Source of the DNA: Burkholderiales bacterium
Lineage (GTDB): Bacteria > Pseudomonadota > Gammaproteobacteria > Burkholderiales > Casimicrobiaceae
Direction of reading: 5' to 3'
Assembly: GCA_031275075.1 (NCBI GenBank)
Contig: JAISPI010000117.1
Location: 1 to 13,992 of the forward strand
Length of the DNA stretch: 13,992 nucleotides
Below are positions 1 through 7,425 of the stretch, one piece after another (position 1 is the stretch's first letter; every line of letters begins with the position of its first letter). The translations under genes and the position numbers were made by a program. Below the pieces are notes generated by a model. That model was not told the DNA's origin and did no database searches. It saw only the letters and a program-made list of their open reading frames with translations.

Positions 1-49
1 GCAAGATGGTTTAGCCTTAAAGTTTGGTATCCATGATTCTGGTTAAGCC

Positions 50-97
50 ATGAAGAAGGTTCTCCCGTTCGTTACGCATCATCACCATCCTGACTAG
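50..97 (+). CDS. hisL: his operon leader peptide HisL
   Basis: This 15-codon reading frame encodes MKKVLPFVTHHHHPD and then TAG. It has four consecutive histidine codons (77-88) and ends like E. coli HisL (from memory, MTRVQFK followed by seven His, then PD). It lies upstream of hisG and just before an intrinsic terminator, the classic arrangement for ribosome-mediated attenuation. Its role would be to sense charged His-tRNA: stalling on the His run leaves the ribosome over segment A of the leader RNA. An in-frame TAA at 44-46 means the ATG at 50 is the only upstream start. No good ribosome binding site precedes it. A tiny frame at 33-53 (MILVKP) overlaps its start by ATGA and might couple translation, but that is speculative. 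The peptide itself probably has no function after synthesis. Confidence 0.93.
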   Translation: MKKVLPFVTHHHHPD

Positions 98-198
98 TCT
101 TTCAGGACGGTATGTGCTGGAAGACGGTTTCGGTTCTTCCAGTGGCGGCGAAACGGTGACATGTTCGAAACCCTTGGAAGAAGTTCCAGGGGTTTTTT
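84..198 (+). promoter_or_regulatory. Histidine attenuator with alternative RNA structures A to F
   Basis: Six segments can pair in two exclusive ways. Termination fold: A:B (84-93 with 102-111, one mismatch), C:D (117-124 with 135-142, eight pairs) and E:F (171-179 with 184-192). Antitermination fold: B:C (98-105 with 117-124, eight pairs, one G-U) and D:E (134-142 with 174-182, nine pairs, one G-U). A overlaps the last His codons and the end of the leader peptide. A ribosome stalled on the His run would mask A, free B to pair with C, free D to pair with E, and so stop the terminator forming. This matches the known E. coli/Salmonella his mechanism. Pairings were worked out by hand; no folding energies were calculated. 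Confidence 0.9.
168..198 (+). terminator. his attenuator terminator (E:F hairpin)
   Basis: A nine-pair stem (171-179 with 184-192, one G-U) closes a GAAG tetraloop and is followed by six T residues (193-198). AAA at 168-170 can extend the stem into the T tract. It ends 16 bp before the hisG start and overlaps the 5' half of the antiterminator, so it is a regulated terminator rather than an operon end. Confidence 0.92.
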
Positions 199-214
199 GC
201 TTTGAGGAGTTTAT

Positions 215-1114
215 ATGCTGGACAAAACACATCTGCGGATCGCGATTCAGAAATCGGGCCGTTTAAGCCGCGAATCGCAACAGTTGTTGGAGCGTTGCGG
301 TGTCAAAATCAATTTCAGCGAACAGCGGTTGATCGCGTACGCCGAAAACATGCCGATTGATCTGTTGCGTGTGCGCGATGACGACATTCCCGGATTGGTG
401 ATGGATGGCGTCGTCGATCTCGGCATCGTCGGCGAGAACGTTCTCGAGGAAGCTTTACTGACTCGCCGTGCCGAAGGCGAAACACCGTCGTACCGGTTGC
501 TGCGCGGTCTCGACTTCGGCGATTGCCGGTTGTCGCTGGCCGTGCCGGTTGATGCGCGCTACGAAGGGCCGAAAAGTTTGCGTGATTGCCGGATTGCCAC
601 ATCGTACCCGCACTTGTTGAAACAGTATTTCGATCAACGCGGCGTCAGTTACAAGCCTTGTCTGCTGACCGGATCGGTCGAAGTCGCGCCACGAGCTGGA
701 TTGGCAGATGCGATCTGCGATTTGGTTTCGACCGGCGCGACATTGGAAGCGAACGGTTTGCGCGAAGCCGAAGTGATTTACCGCTCGAAGGCGTGCCTGA
801 TTCAACGCGACGGCAAAATGCCGGAAGGCAAACAGGCGTTGATCGACACGTTGCTGGCGCGCATTCAGGGCGTGATTCAGGCGCGCGAATCGAAATACAT
901 CATGTTGCACGCGCCGGCCGATAAGCAGGAGGAGATCATCGCCATTCTTCCGGGTGCCGAACGGCCAACGGTATTACCGCTCGCCAACGAGAGCGGCCGC
1001 GTCGCGATGCACATGGTAAGCAGCGAAACGCTATTCTGGGAAACGATGGAAAAGTTGAAGGCGCTCGGCGCCAGTTCGATTTTGGTATTGCCGATTGAAA
1101 AAATGATGGAGTAA
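215..1114 (+). CDS. hisG: ATP phosphoribosyltransferase HisG (long form)
   Basis: HisG joins ATP and PRPP to give phosphoribosyl-ATP, the first and feedback-inhibited step of histidine synthesis, in the cytoplasm. The protein has 299 residues, the same as E. coli HisG. The PRPP-binding signature DLVSTGATLEANGL is at residues 169-182. The C-terminal ~75 residues correspond to the ACT-like domain that binds histidine, so this is the hexameric long form that needs no HisZ. The start is supported by GAGGAG at 204-209, five bases before the ATG and directly after the attenuator terminator. hisD follows after 3 bp. Expression should be governed by the upstream attenuator. Confidence 0.98.
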   Translation: MLDKTHLRIAIQKSGRLSRESQQLLERCGVKINFSEQRLIAYAENMPIDLLRVRDDDIPGLVMDGVVDLGIVGENVLEEALLTRRAEGETPSYRLLRGLDFGDCRLSLAVPVDARYEGPKSLRDCRIATSYPHLLKQYFDQRGVSYKPCLLTGSVEVAPRAGLADAICDLVSTGATLEANGLREAEVIYRSKACLIQRDGKMPEGKQALIDTLLARIQGVIQARESKYIMLHAPADKQEEIIAILPGAERPTVLPLANESGRVAMHMVSSETLFWETMEKLKALGASSILVLPIEKMME

Positions 1115-1117
1115 GCG

Positions 1118-2452
1118 ATGGGCGCCATGCAAAGTACGATGCAAATCACGGACTGGTCGCAATGTTCCGCGGAAACGCGAACCGCGTTGCTGCAACGTAC
1201 AGCCATCGAAGCGTCGTCTGTGATTCCGGCGGCAGTAAGCGAAATTCTCGAAACCGTTAAATGTGACGGTGACGCGGCGCTGCGCCGTTATACGGCACGC
1301 TTTGATCGTGTCGAGCGCGCGGCGATCCGCGTCAGCGCCGAAGAAATCGAAGCAGCGGGAAAACGATTGCCGGAGAAGGTCAAAGCGGCGATGGCAGCAG
1401 CCATCAACAACATTGAAGCGTTCCATGCCGCGCAGAAGTTCGTTCCGGTCAGCGTCGAAACACAGCGCGGCATTCGTTGTGAAATGCTGACGCGACCCAT
1501 CGCTTCGGTCGGGTTGTACATCCCGGGAGGCACGGCGCCACTGTTGTCAACGGTACTGATGCTGGGAATACCGGCACGGCTTGCCGGTTGCCGCCGCGTT
1601 GTGTTGTGCTCGCCGCCCTGCGGCGAAGACGGAATGATTGCCGATGAGATTTTATACGCGGCTTTGTTGTGCGGGATTGATGAGGTGTTCGCCGTCGGCG
1701 GCGCTCAGGCGATCGCAGCGTTAGCGTTTGGCACAGAAACAGTGCCGCAGGTTGACAAAATTTTCGGCCCGGGCAACGCGTATGTGACCGAAGCAAAACG
1801 ACAGGTCAGTGAGCGCCACGATGGCGCGGCAATCGACATGCCGGCAGGACCGTCGGAAGTATTGGTGATTGCCGATGAGCGTGCCGATCCGGTATTTGTC
1901 GCTATCGATCTTTTGTCGCAGGCAGAGCATGGGCCGGATTCGCAAGTGGTGCTGACAACGCCGAGCGCCGCGCTGGCAAAGGCAGTGGCTGTTGAAGTTG
2001 AACGGTTGTTGGGCGAGTTGCCACGTGCGTCAATTGCGCGTCAGGCGCTGGCGCACAGCCGTTTGCTGGTGACCCGCGATCTCGATGAGTGCGTGGCGAT
2101 CAGCAACGTTTACGGGCCTGAACATCTGATTTTGCAAACGCGCGAACCGCAAGCGTTGGTGTGTCAAATTGAGAACGCCGGATCGGTATTCGTCGGCGAT
2201 TTTTCTCCGGAAGCGGCCGGAGATTATGCGTCTGGAACCAATCATGTGTTACCGACTTACGGTTACACGCGCACGTATTCGAGTCTGGGACTCGCCGATT
2301 TTCAGAAGCGGATGACGGTGCAAACGCTCTCGCCGGAAGGGTTGAAGGCGTTGGCAACGACGGTGGAAACGCTGGCAGCGGCAGAGCGGCTTGATGCGCA
2401 CCGGTTGGCGGTACGTCTGCGGGTGGAAGCCATTGACAGGGAGGGCGTATGA
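1118..2452 (+). CDS. hisD: Histidinol dehydrogenase HisD
   Basis: HisD is the NAD-dependent zinc enzyme that oxidises L-histidinol to L-histidine through histidinal, the last two steps of the pathway. The protein has 444 residues (E. coli 434). Visible landmarks are the signature around GPGNAYVTEAKRQV (217-230), the expected zinc ligands Q268, H271, D369 and H428, and the catalytic pair E335-H336 in GPEH. The ATG at 1118 has GGAG at 1108-1111 inside the end of hisG. Methionines at 1127 and 1139 are alternative starts and would shorten a poorly conserved N-terminus. The TGA stop overlaps the hisC ATG as ATGA. Confidence 0.98.
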   Translation: MGAMQSTMQITDWSQCSAETRTALLQRTAIEASSVIPAAVSEILETVKCDGDAALRRYTARFDRVERAAIRVSAEEIEAAGKRLPEKVKAAMAAAINNIEAFHAAQKFVPVSVETQRGIRCEMLTRPIASVGLYIPGGTAPLLSTVLMLGIPARLAGCRRVVLCSPPCGEDGMIADEILYAALLCGIDEVFAVGGAQAIAALAFGTETVPQVDKIFGPGNAYVTEAKRQVSERHDGAAIDMPAGPSEVLVIADERADPVFVAIDLLSQAEHGPDSQVVLTTPSAALAKAVAVEVERLLGELPRASIARQALAHSRLLVTRDLDECVAISNVYGPEHLILQTREPQALVCQIENAGSVFVGDFSPEAAGDYASGTNHVLPTYGYTRTYSSLGLADFQKRMTVQTLSPEGLKALATTVETLAAAERLDAHRLAVRLRVEAIDREGV

Positions 2453-3516
2453 ATCTTCAGGAACTGGCGCGCGATAATGTGCGCGCGTTGACGCCGTACC
2501 AATCGGCGCGCCGTATCGGCGGTCATGGTGATGTGTGGCTGAACGCCAACGAGTTTCCGCGTACAGCACCGTATCAGTTAACGCAGCAAACATTGAACCG
2601 TTATCCCGAATGCCAGCCGCCGGAACTTCTGGCAGCGTATGCGGCGTATGCCGGGGTGCGGAGCGAACAATTGCTGGTGAGCCGTGGCGCCGATGAAAGC
2701 ATTGAATTGTTGATACGGGCATTCTGCGAACCGGGCAAAGAGGCGGTACTGTATTGTCCGCCGACTTACGGCATGTACAGCGTCAGCGCTGAGACTTTTG
2801 GTGTCAGCCGTCGAACTGTGCCGAGCACAAACGACTGGCAACTCGATCTGCCGGCGATTGCGGCAGCGCTCGGCGAAACAACGCCAAGGGTCAAAGTTGT
2901 GTATGTGTGCCATCCGAACAACCCGACCGGCAATCTGATCGATCACGGCGACTTGCGCCGCTTGCTGCAAATGACCGAAGGCAAGGCGCTGGTCGTCATT
3001 GATGAAGCGTACATCGATTTCCGGCCAGAGATGAGCACGGCGACTTGGCTGGCGGAGTTTCCGCATCTGGTGATTCTGCGCACGCTCTCGAAAGCGTTTG
3101 CGCTGGCAGGATTGCGCTGCGGTTTTACGATCGCGCATCCGGAAGTCATCCAGTTGTTGCTCAAAGTGATTGCGCCGTATCCGATTCCGGTGCCGGTTGC
3201 GGACATTGCATTACAGGCATTAAGCGGCGACGGTTTGCAAAGGGTCAAGCGTAACATCGCCGAAGTGATCGACAACCGCCGTTGGCTGCAACAGGCTTTG
3301 TCGCAGTGTCCGTGCGTCAACCGCGTTTTCCCAAGCGAAAGCAACTGGTTGTTGGTACGCTTTACCGACGCCGAGCGTGTCTTTCGGACGCTGGGCGAAC
3401 AAGGAATCGTGGTGCGCGATCAAAGCCGGCAACCCGGACTGGCCGACTGTTTTCGGATAACGATTGGAACACGCGAAGAGTGTGAGCGGGTAGCGCAAGC
3501 TCTGGGAAAACTCTAA
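2449..3516 (+). CDS. hisC: Histidinol-phosphate aminotransferase HisC
   Basis: HisC is a PLP-dependent fold-type I aminotransferase that makes histidinol phosphate from imidazole acetol phosphate, with glutamate as amino donor. The protein has 355 residues, typical of the family. The PLP lysine is K215 in TLSKAFALAGLRCGF. The cofactor-contacting N157 (HPNNPTG), D185 and Y188 (IDEAYIDF) and R223 are all present. It begins within the hisD stop (ATGA, 4-bp overlap) behind an AGGGAGGG ribosome binding site at 2438-2445, which suggests translational coupling. hisB follows after 10 bp. Confidence 0.98.
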   Translation: MNLQELARDNVRALTPYQSARRIGGHGDVWLNANEFPRTAPYQLTQQTLNRYPECQPPELLAAYAAYAGVRSEQLLVSRGADESIELLIRAFCEPGKEAVLYCPPTYGMYSVSAETFGVSRRTVPSTNDWQLDLPAIAAALGETTPRVKVVYVCHPNNPTGNLIDHGDLRRLLQMTEGKALVVIDEAYIDFRPEMSTATWLAEFPHLVILRTLSKAFALAGLRCGFTIAHPEVIQLLLKVIAPYPIPVPVADIALQALSGDGLQRVKRNIAEVIDNRRWLQQALSQCPCVNRVFPSESNWLLVRFTDAERVFRTLGEQGIVVRDQSRQPGLADCFRITIGTREECERVAQALGKL

Positions 3517-3526
3517 GGAAAGAACG

Positions 3527-4591
3527 ATGAAAAAATTTCTGTTTATCGACCGTGATGGCACGTTGATTTTCGAACCGCCAGAAGACAAGCAAATAGACCG
3601 ACTGGACAAGCTGGCATTCGAGGAGGACGTGATTCCGGCGCTGCTGGCGTTGCAACAAGCCGATTACCGGCTGGTGATGGTGAGCAATCAGGACGGTTTG
3701 GGCAGCGCCCGTTTTCCGCAGGAGGCGTTTGAAGCGCCGCACACGTTGATGATGCAGCTTTTCAACTCGCAAGGCGTGCGTTTTGACGACGTGCTGATCT
3801 GTCCCCATTTTCCGGAAGACGGTTGCGAATGCCGCAAGCCGAAAACAAAAATGTTGCAAGTGTATCTCGACGATTCCGGCTGGTCGCGGGAGATGTCGTA
3901 TGTGATCGGCGACCGCGAGACCGACATGCAACTGGCGACGAATCTCGGCGTCGGCGGTTTGCGTTATCAGCCGGGCGTATTGGGTTGGGCGGAGATCGCT
4001 CGCAAGCTGACGGAAAACGACCGCCACGCCGAAATTCGGCGCACGACCGGTGAAACCGCCATCGATGTTGCGGTGTGGCTCGACCGCGAAGGCGGCAACG
4101 AAATTGATACCGGCCTCGGTTTTTTCGATCACATGCTCGATCAGGTGGCAACACATGGCGGTTTTCGCCTGCGGGTGAAAGTAAAGGGCGATTTGCATGT
4201 CGATGACCATCATACAATCGAGGATACGGCGCTGGCGCTGGGGCAGGCGTTGCGCGAAGCACTCGGCGATAAGCGCGGCATCGCCCGTTTTGGATTCGTG
4301 TTGCCGATGGACGAATGTCTGGCGCGTTGTGCGCTCGATGTGTCGGGACGGCCTTATCTCAAATTCAAAGCGCAGTTCGCCCGCGACAAAGTCGGCGACA
4401 TGAGTACCGACATGGTCGAACACTTTTTCCGTTCGCTGAGTCAAGCGATGGGCTGTACGCTGCATCTGCAAGCGAAGGGGGAGAACACGCACCATTTGGT
4501 AGAGAGTCTTTTCAAAGTGTTTGGCCGGACGTTGCGGCAGGCGATCCGGGTGGAAGGAAACGCGCTACCGAGTTCCAAAGGTGTGTTGTGA
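3527..4591 (+). CDS. hisB: Bifunctional histidinol-phosphatase / imidazoleglycerol-phosphate dehydratase HisB
   Basis: This 354-residue fusion carries out two non-adjacent pathway steps. The N-terminal half (about 1-165) is a HAD phosphatase that removes phosphate from histidinol phosphate. It has the nucleophile D8 and acid/base D10 in FIDRDGT, the zinc ligands C92, H94, C100 and C102, and the acidic motif GDRETD (128-133). The C-terminal half (about 168-354) is IGP dehydratase, with DHMLDQVATHGG (201-212) and the metal-binding motifs HHTIED (228-233) and HHLVES (322-327). The fusion is typical of enterics and some other gammaproteobacteria. AAGGAAAG before the ATG serves as ribosome binding site. 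The stop shares one base with the hisH start (TGATG). Confidence 0.98.
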   Translation: MKKFLFIDRDGTLIFEPPEDKQIDRLDKLAFEEDVIPALLALQQADYRLVMVSNQDGLGSARFPQEAFEAPHTLMMQLFNSQGVRFDDVLICPHFPEDGCECRKPKTKMLQVYLDDSGWSREMSYVIGDRETDMQLATNLGVGGLRYQPGVLGWAEIARKLTENDRHAEIRRTTGETAIDVAVWLDREGGNEIDTGLGFFDHMLDQVATHGGFRLRVKVKGDLHVDDHHTIEDTALALGQALREALGDKRGIARFGFVLPMDECLARCALDVSGRPYLKFKAQFARDKVGDMSTDMVEHFFRSLSQAMGCTLHLQAKGENTHHLVESLFKVFGRTLRQAIRVEGNALPSSKGVL

Positions 4592-5190
4592 TGCGGGCTG
4601 TGATTCTCGATACCGGCTGCGCCAATCTGGCATCGTTGCGCTACGCAGTGCAACGGCTCGGCTATGCTGTCGAAGTCAGTGGCGAAACGGCGGTGATTCG
4701 CTCCGCCGATCGTCTCTTTCTTCCGGGCGTCGGAACTGCGCAAGCGGCGATGCGCGAATTGCGTGCGCGGAATTTGGTGGAATTAATCCGCGCTTGTACA
4801 CAACCGGTGCTCGGTATTTGTCTGGGCATGCAGTTGTTGGGTAGCGAGAGCGCAGAAAGCACCGAAGAGCGGGCAACGCTTCTCGGTGTGATCGAAGCGC
4901 CGGTGCGACGAATGGAGGGAAAGTTGCCATTGCCGCACATGGGGTGGAATGTATGCACGCCGACAGCGGGGCATCCGTTGTTCAAAAACATTGACAGTCA
5001 TGATTATTTTTATTTCGTTCACGGCTTTGCAATGCCTGTTGGCGATTGGACGATTGCGCGCGGCGACTACGGCGGCCTATTTAGCGCGGCGGTACAGCGC
5101 GATCATTTTTATGGCGTACAGTTTCATCCGGAGCGTTCCGGTCGCGCCGGAGCACAACTTTTGCGTAATTTTATGGAGAACATCCGATGA
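4591..5190 (+). CDS. hisH: Imidazole glycerol phosphate synthase glutaminase subunit HisH
   Basis: HisH is a class I glutamine amidotransferase. It hydrolyses glutamine and passes ammonia to HisF, its partner in the IGP synthase dimer. The protein has 199 residues (E. coli 196). The catalytic triad is visible: C77 in GICLGMQ, and H179 and E181 in GVQFHPE. The oxyanion region PGVG is at 45-48. The start ILDTGCANLASL resembles E. coli HisH. The reading frame stays open upstream inside hisB, but conservation and the TGATG junction place the start at 4591. The end overlaps hisA by ATGA. Confidence 0.97.
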   Translation: MRAVILDTGCANLASLRYAVQRLGYAVEVSGETAVIRSADRLFLPGVGTAQAAMRELRARNLVELIRACTQPVLGICLGMQLLGSESAESTEERATLLGVIEAPVRRMEGKLPLPHMGWNVCTPTAGHPLFKNIDSHDYFYFVHGFAMPVGDWTIARGDYGGLFSAAVQRDHFYGVQFHPERSGRAGAQLLRNFMENIR

Positions 5191-5924
5191 TTCCGGCGAT
5201 TGATCTTATTGACGGAAAAGTGGTTCGTCTGTCGCAAGGCGATTACGCACGGCAAACGACTTACGGCGACGATCCGCTGCCGTACTTGCAAGCCTATGAA
5301 AAAGACGGTGCAACATTGTTGCACTTGGTCGATCTCAGCGGCGCGAAAGACCCGCAGGCGCGGCAATTACCGTTACTGTCGCGGCTTTTGAAAGAAATCG
5401 CAATTCCGGTGCAGGTTGGTGGCGGCATTCGCAGCGCCGATGACGTGGCGGCGTTACTCGATACCGGTGCGACGCGCGTCGTGGTCGGCTCGATGGCCAT
5501 TAAAAATCCGGGGGAAGTGATGCGCTGGTTTGCCCGTTTCGGCGCTGAAAAAATCGTGCTGGCGCTCGATGTCCGTGTCGGAGAGTGTGGCGCGCGACAG
5601 GTGGCCGTGGCCGGTTGGCAGGAAGCCTCGGCAGTAACGATTGAAGAAGTGTTGGAGCAGTTTGCGCCCTGCGGCGCACGTCATGTGTTGTGCACCGATA
5701 TCGCCCGCGACGGAATGATGCAAGGCGCCAATGTGGCGTTGTATCACTCGCTGGCGCAAACATTTCCGGAGATTGCGTTTCAGGCGTCCGGCGGCATCGG
5801 TTCGCTCGACGACATTGCGGCATTGCGCGACAGCGGCGTGGTCGGCGTTATCGTTGGCCGGGCGTTGCTCGAAGGAAAATTCACAGTCAAGGAGGCAGTT
5901 ACATGTTGGCAAAAAGCACGTTAG
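5187..5924 (+). CDS. hisA: ProFAR isomerase HisA
   Basis: HisA is a single-domain beta/alpha barrel enzyme. It opens the ribose ring of ProFAR by an Amadori rearrangement to give PRFAR, the substrate of HisF-HisH. The protein has 245 residues. The catalytic aspartates are D6 (IPAIDLIDG) and D128 (LALDVRV). T170 and the DIARDGMMQG motif (171-180) mark the second half-barrel, and phosphate-binding glycines follow (SGGIGS, VIVGRAL). It starts inside the hisH stop. Its last 22 bp overlap the hisF start and contain the strong hisF ribosome binding site. Confidence 0.97.
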   Translation: MIPAIDLIDGKVVRLSQGDYARQTTYGDDPLPYLQAYEKDGATLLHLVDLSGAKDPQARQLPLLSRLLKEIAIPVQVGGGIRSADDVAALLDTGATRVVVGSMAIKNPGEVMRWFARFGAEKIVLALDVRVGECGARQVAVAGWQEASAVTIEEVLEQFAPCGARHVLCTDIARDGMMQGANVALYHSLAQTFPEIAFQASGGIGSLDDIAALRDSGVVGVIVGRALLEGKFTVKEAVTCWQKAR

Positions 5925-6694
5925 CGAAGCGAATCATTCCCTGTCTCGATGTACGGGACGGACAGGTCGTCAAAGGGGTGCAGTTTCGCAATCACGAAAT
6001 CATCGGCGACATTGTGCCGCTGGCACAACGTTACTCGCAAGAAGGCGCCGACGAATTGGTGTTCTACGACATCACCGCGTCGAGCGATGGCCGCGTCGTC
6101 GATAAAAGCTGGGTGGCGCGGGTCGCCGAAGTGATCGACGTTCCGTTCTGTGTCGCGGGCGGCATTCGCAGCGTCGAAGACGCCGGGGAGGTTCTGGCCT
6201 ACGGCGCAGATAAGGTGTCCATCAATTCGCCGGCGCTTGCTGACCCCTCGCTGATCGACCGGCTGGCCGAGCGTTACGGCGAACAATGCGTCGTCGTCGG
6301 CATCGACACCTGGCACGATGAAACGGACGGTTCGTATCGTGTTTATCAGTTTACCGGCGATGAAGCACGGACGAAACAAACGGCTTGGCAAACACTCGAT
6401 TGGGTGCGCGAAGCGCAAAAACGCGGCGCCGGTGAGATCGTGCTCAACATGATGAATCAAGACGGTGTGCGGCGCGGCTACGATATCGAACAACTGAAAA
6501 AAGTGCGCGCGGTTTGCCGTGTGCCGTTGATCGCGTCGGGCGGCGCCGGCGAAATGGCGCATTTCCTCGCGGCGTTCGAGGAAGCCGAAGTGGACGGCGC
6601 GCTGGCGGCATCGGTGTTTCACAAACGAATCGTCGATATCGGAGAATTGAAACGTTACCTTAAAGAAAAGGGCGTAGAGGTGCGGCCATGTTAA
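5903..6694 (+). CDS. hisF: Imidazole glycerol phosphate synthase cyclase subunit HisF
   Basis: HisF is the barrel-shaped cyclase that uses ammonia from HisH to convert PRFAR to IGP and AICAR. The latter feeds purine synthesis. The protein has 263 residues (E. coli 258). Catalytic D16 (IIPCLDVRDG) and D135 (GIDTW) are present. The stretch RGAGEIVLNMMNQDG and the end GALAASVFHK are close to the E. coli type. The frame is open further upstream inside hisA, but the ATG at 5903 sits seven bases after AAGGAGG (5889-5895) and begins the conserved part. That gives a 22-bp overlap with hisA. The stop overlaps hisI by 7 bp. Confidence 0.97.
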   Translation: MLAKSTLAKRIIPCLDVRDGQVVKGVQFRNHEIIGDIVPLAQRYSQEGADELVFYDITASSDGRVVDKSWVARVAEVIDVPFCVAGGIRSVEDAGEVLAYGADKVSINSPALADPSLIDRLAERYGEQCVVVGIDTWHDETDGSYRVYQFTGDEARTKQTAWQTLDWVREAQKRGAGEIVLNMMNQDGVRRGYDIEQLKKVRAVCRVPLIASGGAGEMAHFLAAFEEAEVDGALAASVFHKRIVDIGELKRYLKEKGVEVRPC

Positions 6695-7311
6695 ACGTCA
6701 GAATGGATGCGGAGAAAAGAGCGAAGCTGGACTGGGAGAAAGGCGACGGCCTTCTGCCGGTGATTGTCCAACATGCGGTATCCGGCGAAGTGTTAATGCT
6801 CGGCTTCATGAACGAAGAAGCGCTAACCGCCACCGAAACAAGCGGACGGGTAACGTTTTACTCGCGCAGCAAAGGACGGCTGTGGGTCAAAGGCGAATCT
6901 TCGAGTCATTTTCTCAACGCCGTCGAAATCGCTACCGATTGTGATCACGACGCGCTGCTCATTCTGGCGCAACCGGAAGGACCTACTTGCCATTGCGGCA
7001 CATCGAGTTGTTTTTCGCCGACAGCCAACCGATTGGCGTTTCTGCATGAACTCGAACAGTTGTTAGCTCAACGCAAACAGGCCGATCCCGAAAGTTCGTA
7101 CACTGCGCGGCTGTACGCCGGTGGCACGAAACGCATCGCGCAGAAAGTCGGCGAAGAAGGTGTTGAAACCGCGTTGGCGGCGATGGCGAAAGATCGTGAA
7201 GAACTGACCAACGAAGCCGCCGATTTGATCTATCACCTGCTGGTGCTGTTGCAGGATCAGGGCTTGAGTTTGGAAGCGGTCGTGCGTTGTTTGAAACAAC
7301 GGCACAAATAA
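6688..7311 (+). CDS. hisI: Bifunctional phosphoribosyl-AMP cyclohydrolase / phosphoribosyl-ATP pyrophosphatase HisIE
   Basis: This fused enzyme (207 residues) carries out the second and third pathway steps. The N-terminal PRA-CH part (about 1-115) shows the metal site DCDHD (84-88) and the zinc cysteines C101 and C108 in GPTCHCGTSSCF. The C-terminal pyrophosphatase (about 120-207) shows KRIAQKVGEEGVETALA and NEAADLIYH, the acidic helices that bind magnesium. One small oddity is C103, where E. coli has K and other relatives often have T. The start at 6688 overlaps hisF by 7 bp with only a weak GAGG ahead of it. The ATG at 6703 is a possible alternative. It is the last gene of the operon. Confidence 0.97.
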   Translation: MLNVRMDAEKRAKLDWEKGDGLLPVIVQHAVSGEVLMLGFMNEEALTATETSGRVTFYSRSKGRLWVKGESSSHFLNAVEIATDCDHDALLILAQPEGPTCHCGTSSCFSPTANRLAFLHELEQLLAQRKQADPESSYTARLYAGGTKRIAQKVGEEGVETALAAMAKDREELTNEAADLIYHLLVLLQDQGLSLEAVVRCLKQRHK

Positions 7312-7338
7312 GCAGGGATCAGGAATTTTTATATCTGG

Positions 7339-7358
7339 ATTCCCGCCTACGCGGGAAT
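7339..7358. repeat. Short palindromic repeat, dRS3-like pattern ATTCCC-N8-GGGAAT
   Basis: The sequence ATTCCCGCCTACGCGGGAAT is a near-perfect palindrome 28 bp after hisI. It fits the Neisseria dRS3 pattern ATTCCC-N8-GGGAAT as I remember it, within the wider context GGATTCCCGCC...GCGGGAATGACG that is dispersed in many proteobacteria. It lies between the convergent ends of hisI and the DUF192 gene. In RNA it would form a hairpin but has no following T tract, so a terminator role is only possible. Whether it is repeated elsewhere in this genome cannot be seen here. Confidence 0.65.
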
Positions 7359-7371
7359 GACGAGAATGGAG

Positions 7372-7425
7372 CAGTAGCGTAGCTGCCTCTCTCTCGCAAA
7401 GGGAGAGGGTTGAACCGCGCTACTG
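7372..7425. repeat. Nested inverted repeats between the his operon and the DUF192 gene
   Basis: An inner stem pairs 7386-7393 with 7401-7408 (eight pairs, one G-U) around a seven-base loop. An outer stem pairs CAGTAGCG at 7372-7379 with CGCTACTG at 7418-7425. The outer right arm includes the end and TAG stop of the DUF192 gene. The structure could serve both converging transcripts as a 3' end or stability element. No run of T follows on either strand, so calling it an intrinsic terminator is not justified. Confidence 0.45.

Noticed and set aside
1..49. Promoter for the his operon
   Set aside because: I could not find a convincing -35/-10 pair; the promoter is probably at or beyond the left edge. 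Two similar 9-mers (GGTTTAGCC, GGTTAAGCC) were noted but are too short to interpret.
3362..4495. 377-residue minus-strand open frame
   Set aside because: It lies opposite hisC/hisB, whose motifs are unmistakable; composition and lack of any recognisable domain mark it as an antisense shadow.
4315..4590. Extended N-terminus for HisH inside hisB
   Set aside because: The conserved HisH start is at 4591 with a TGATG junction; the upstream part is an out-of-frame reading of the IGP dehydratase domain.
5690..5902. Extended N-terminus for HisF inside hisA
   Set aside because: The Arg-rich extension is an out-of-frame reading of hisA; ATG 5903 has a strong ribosome binding site and the family length.
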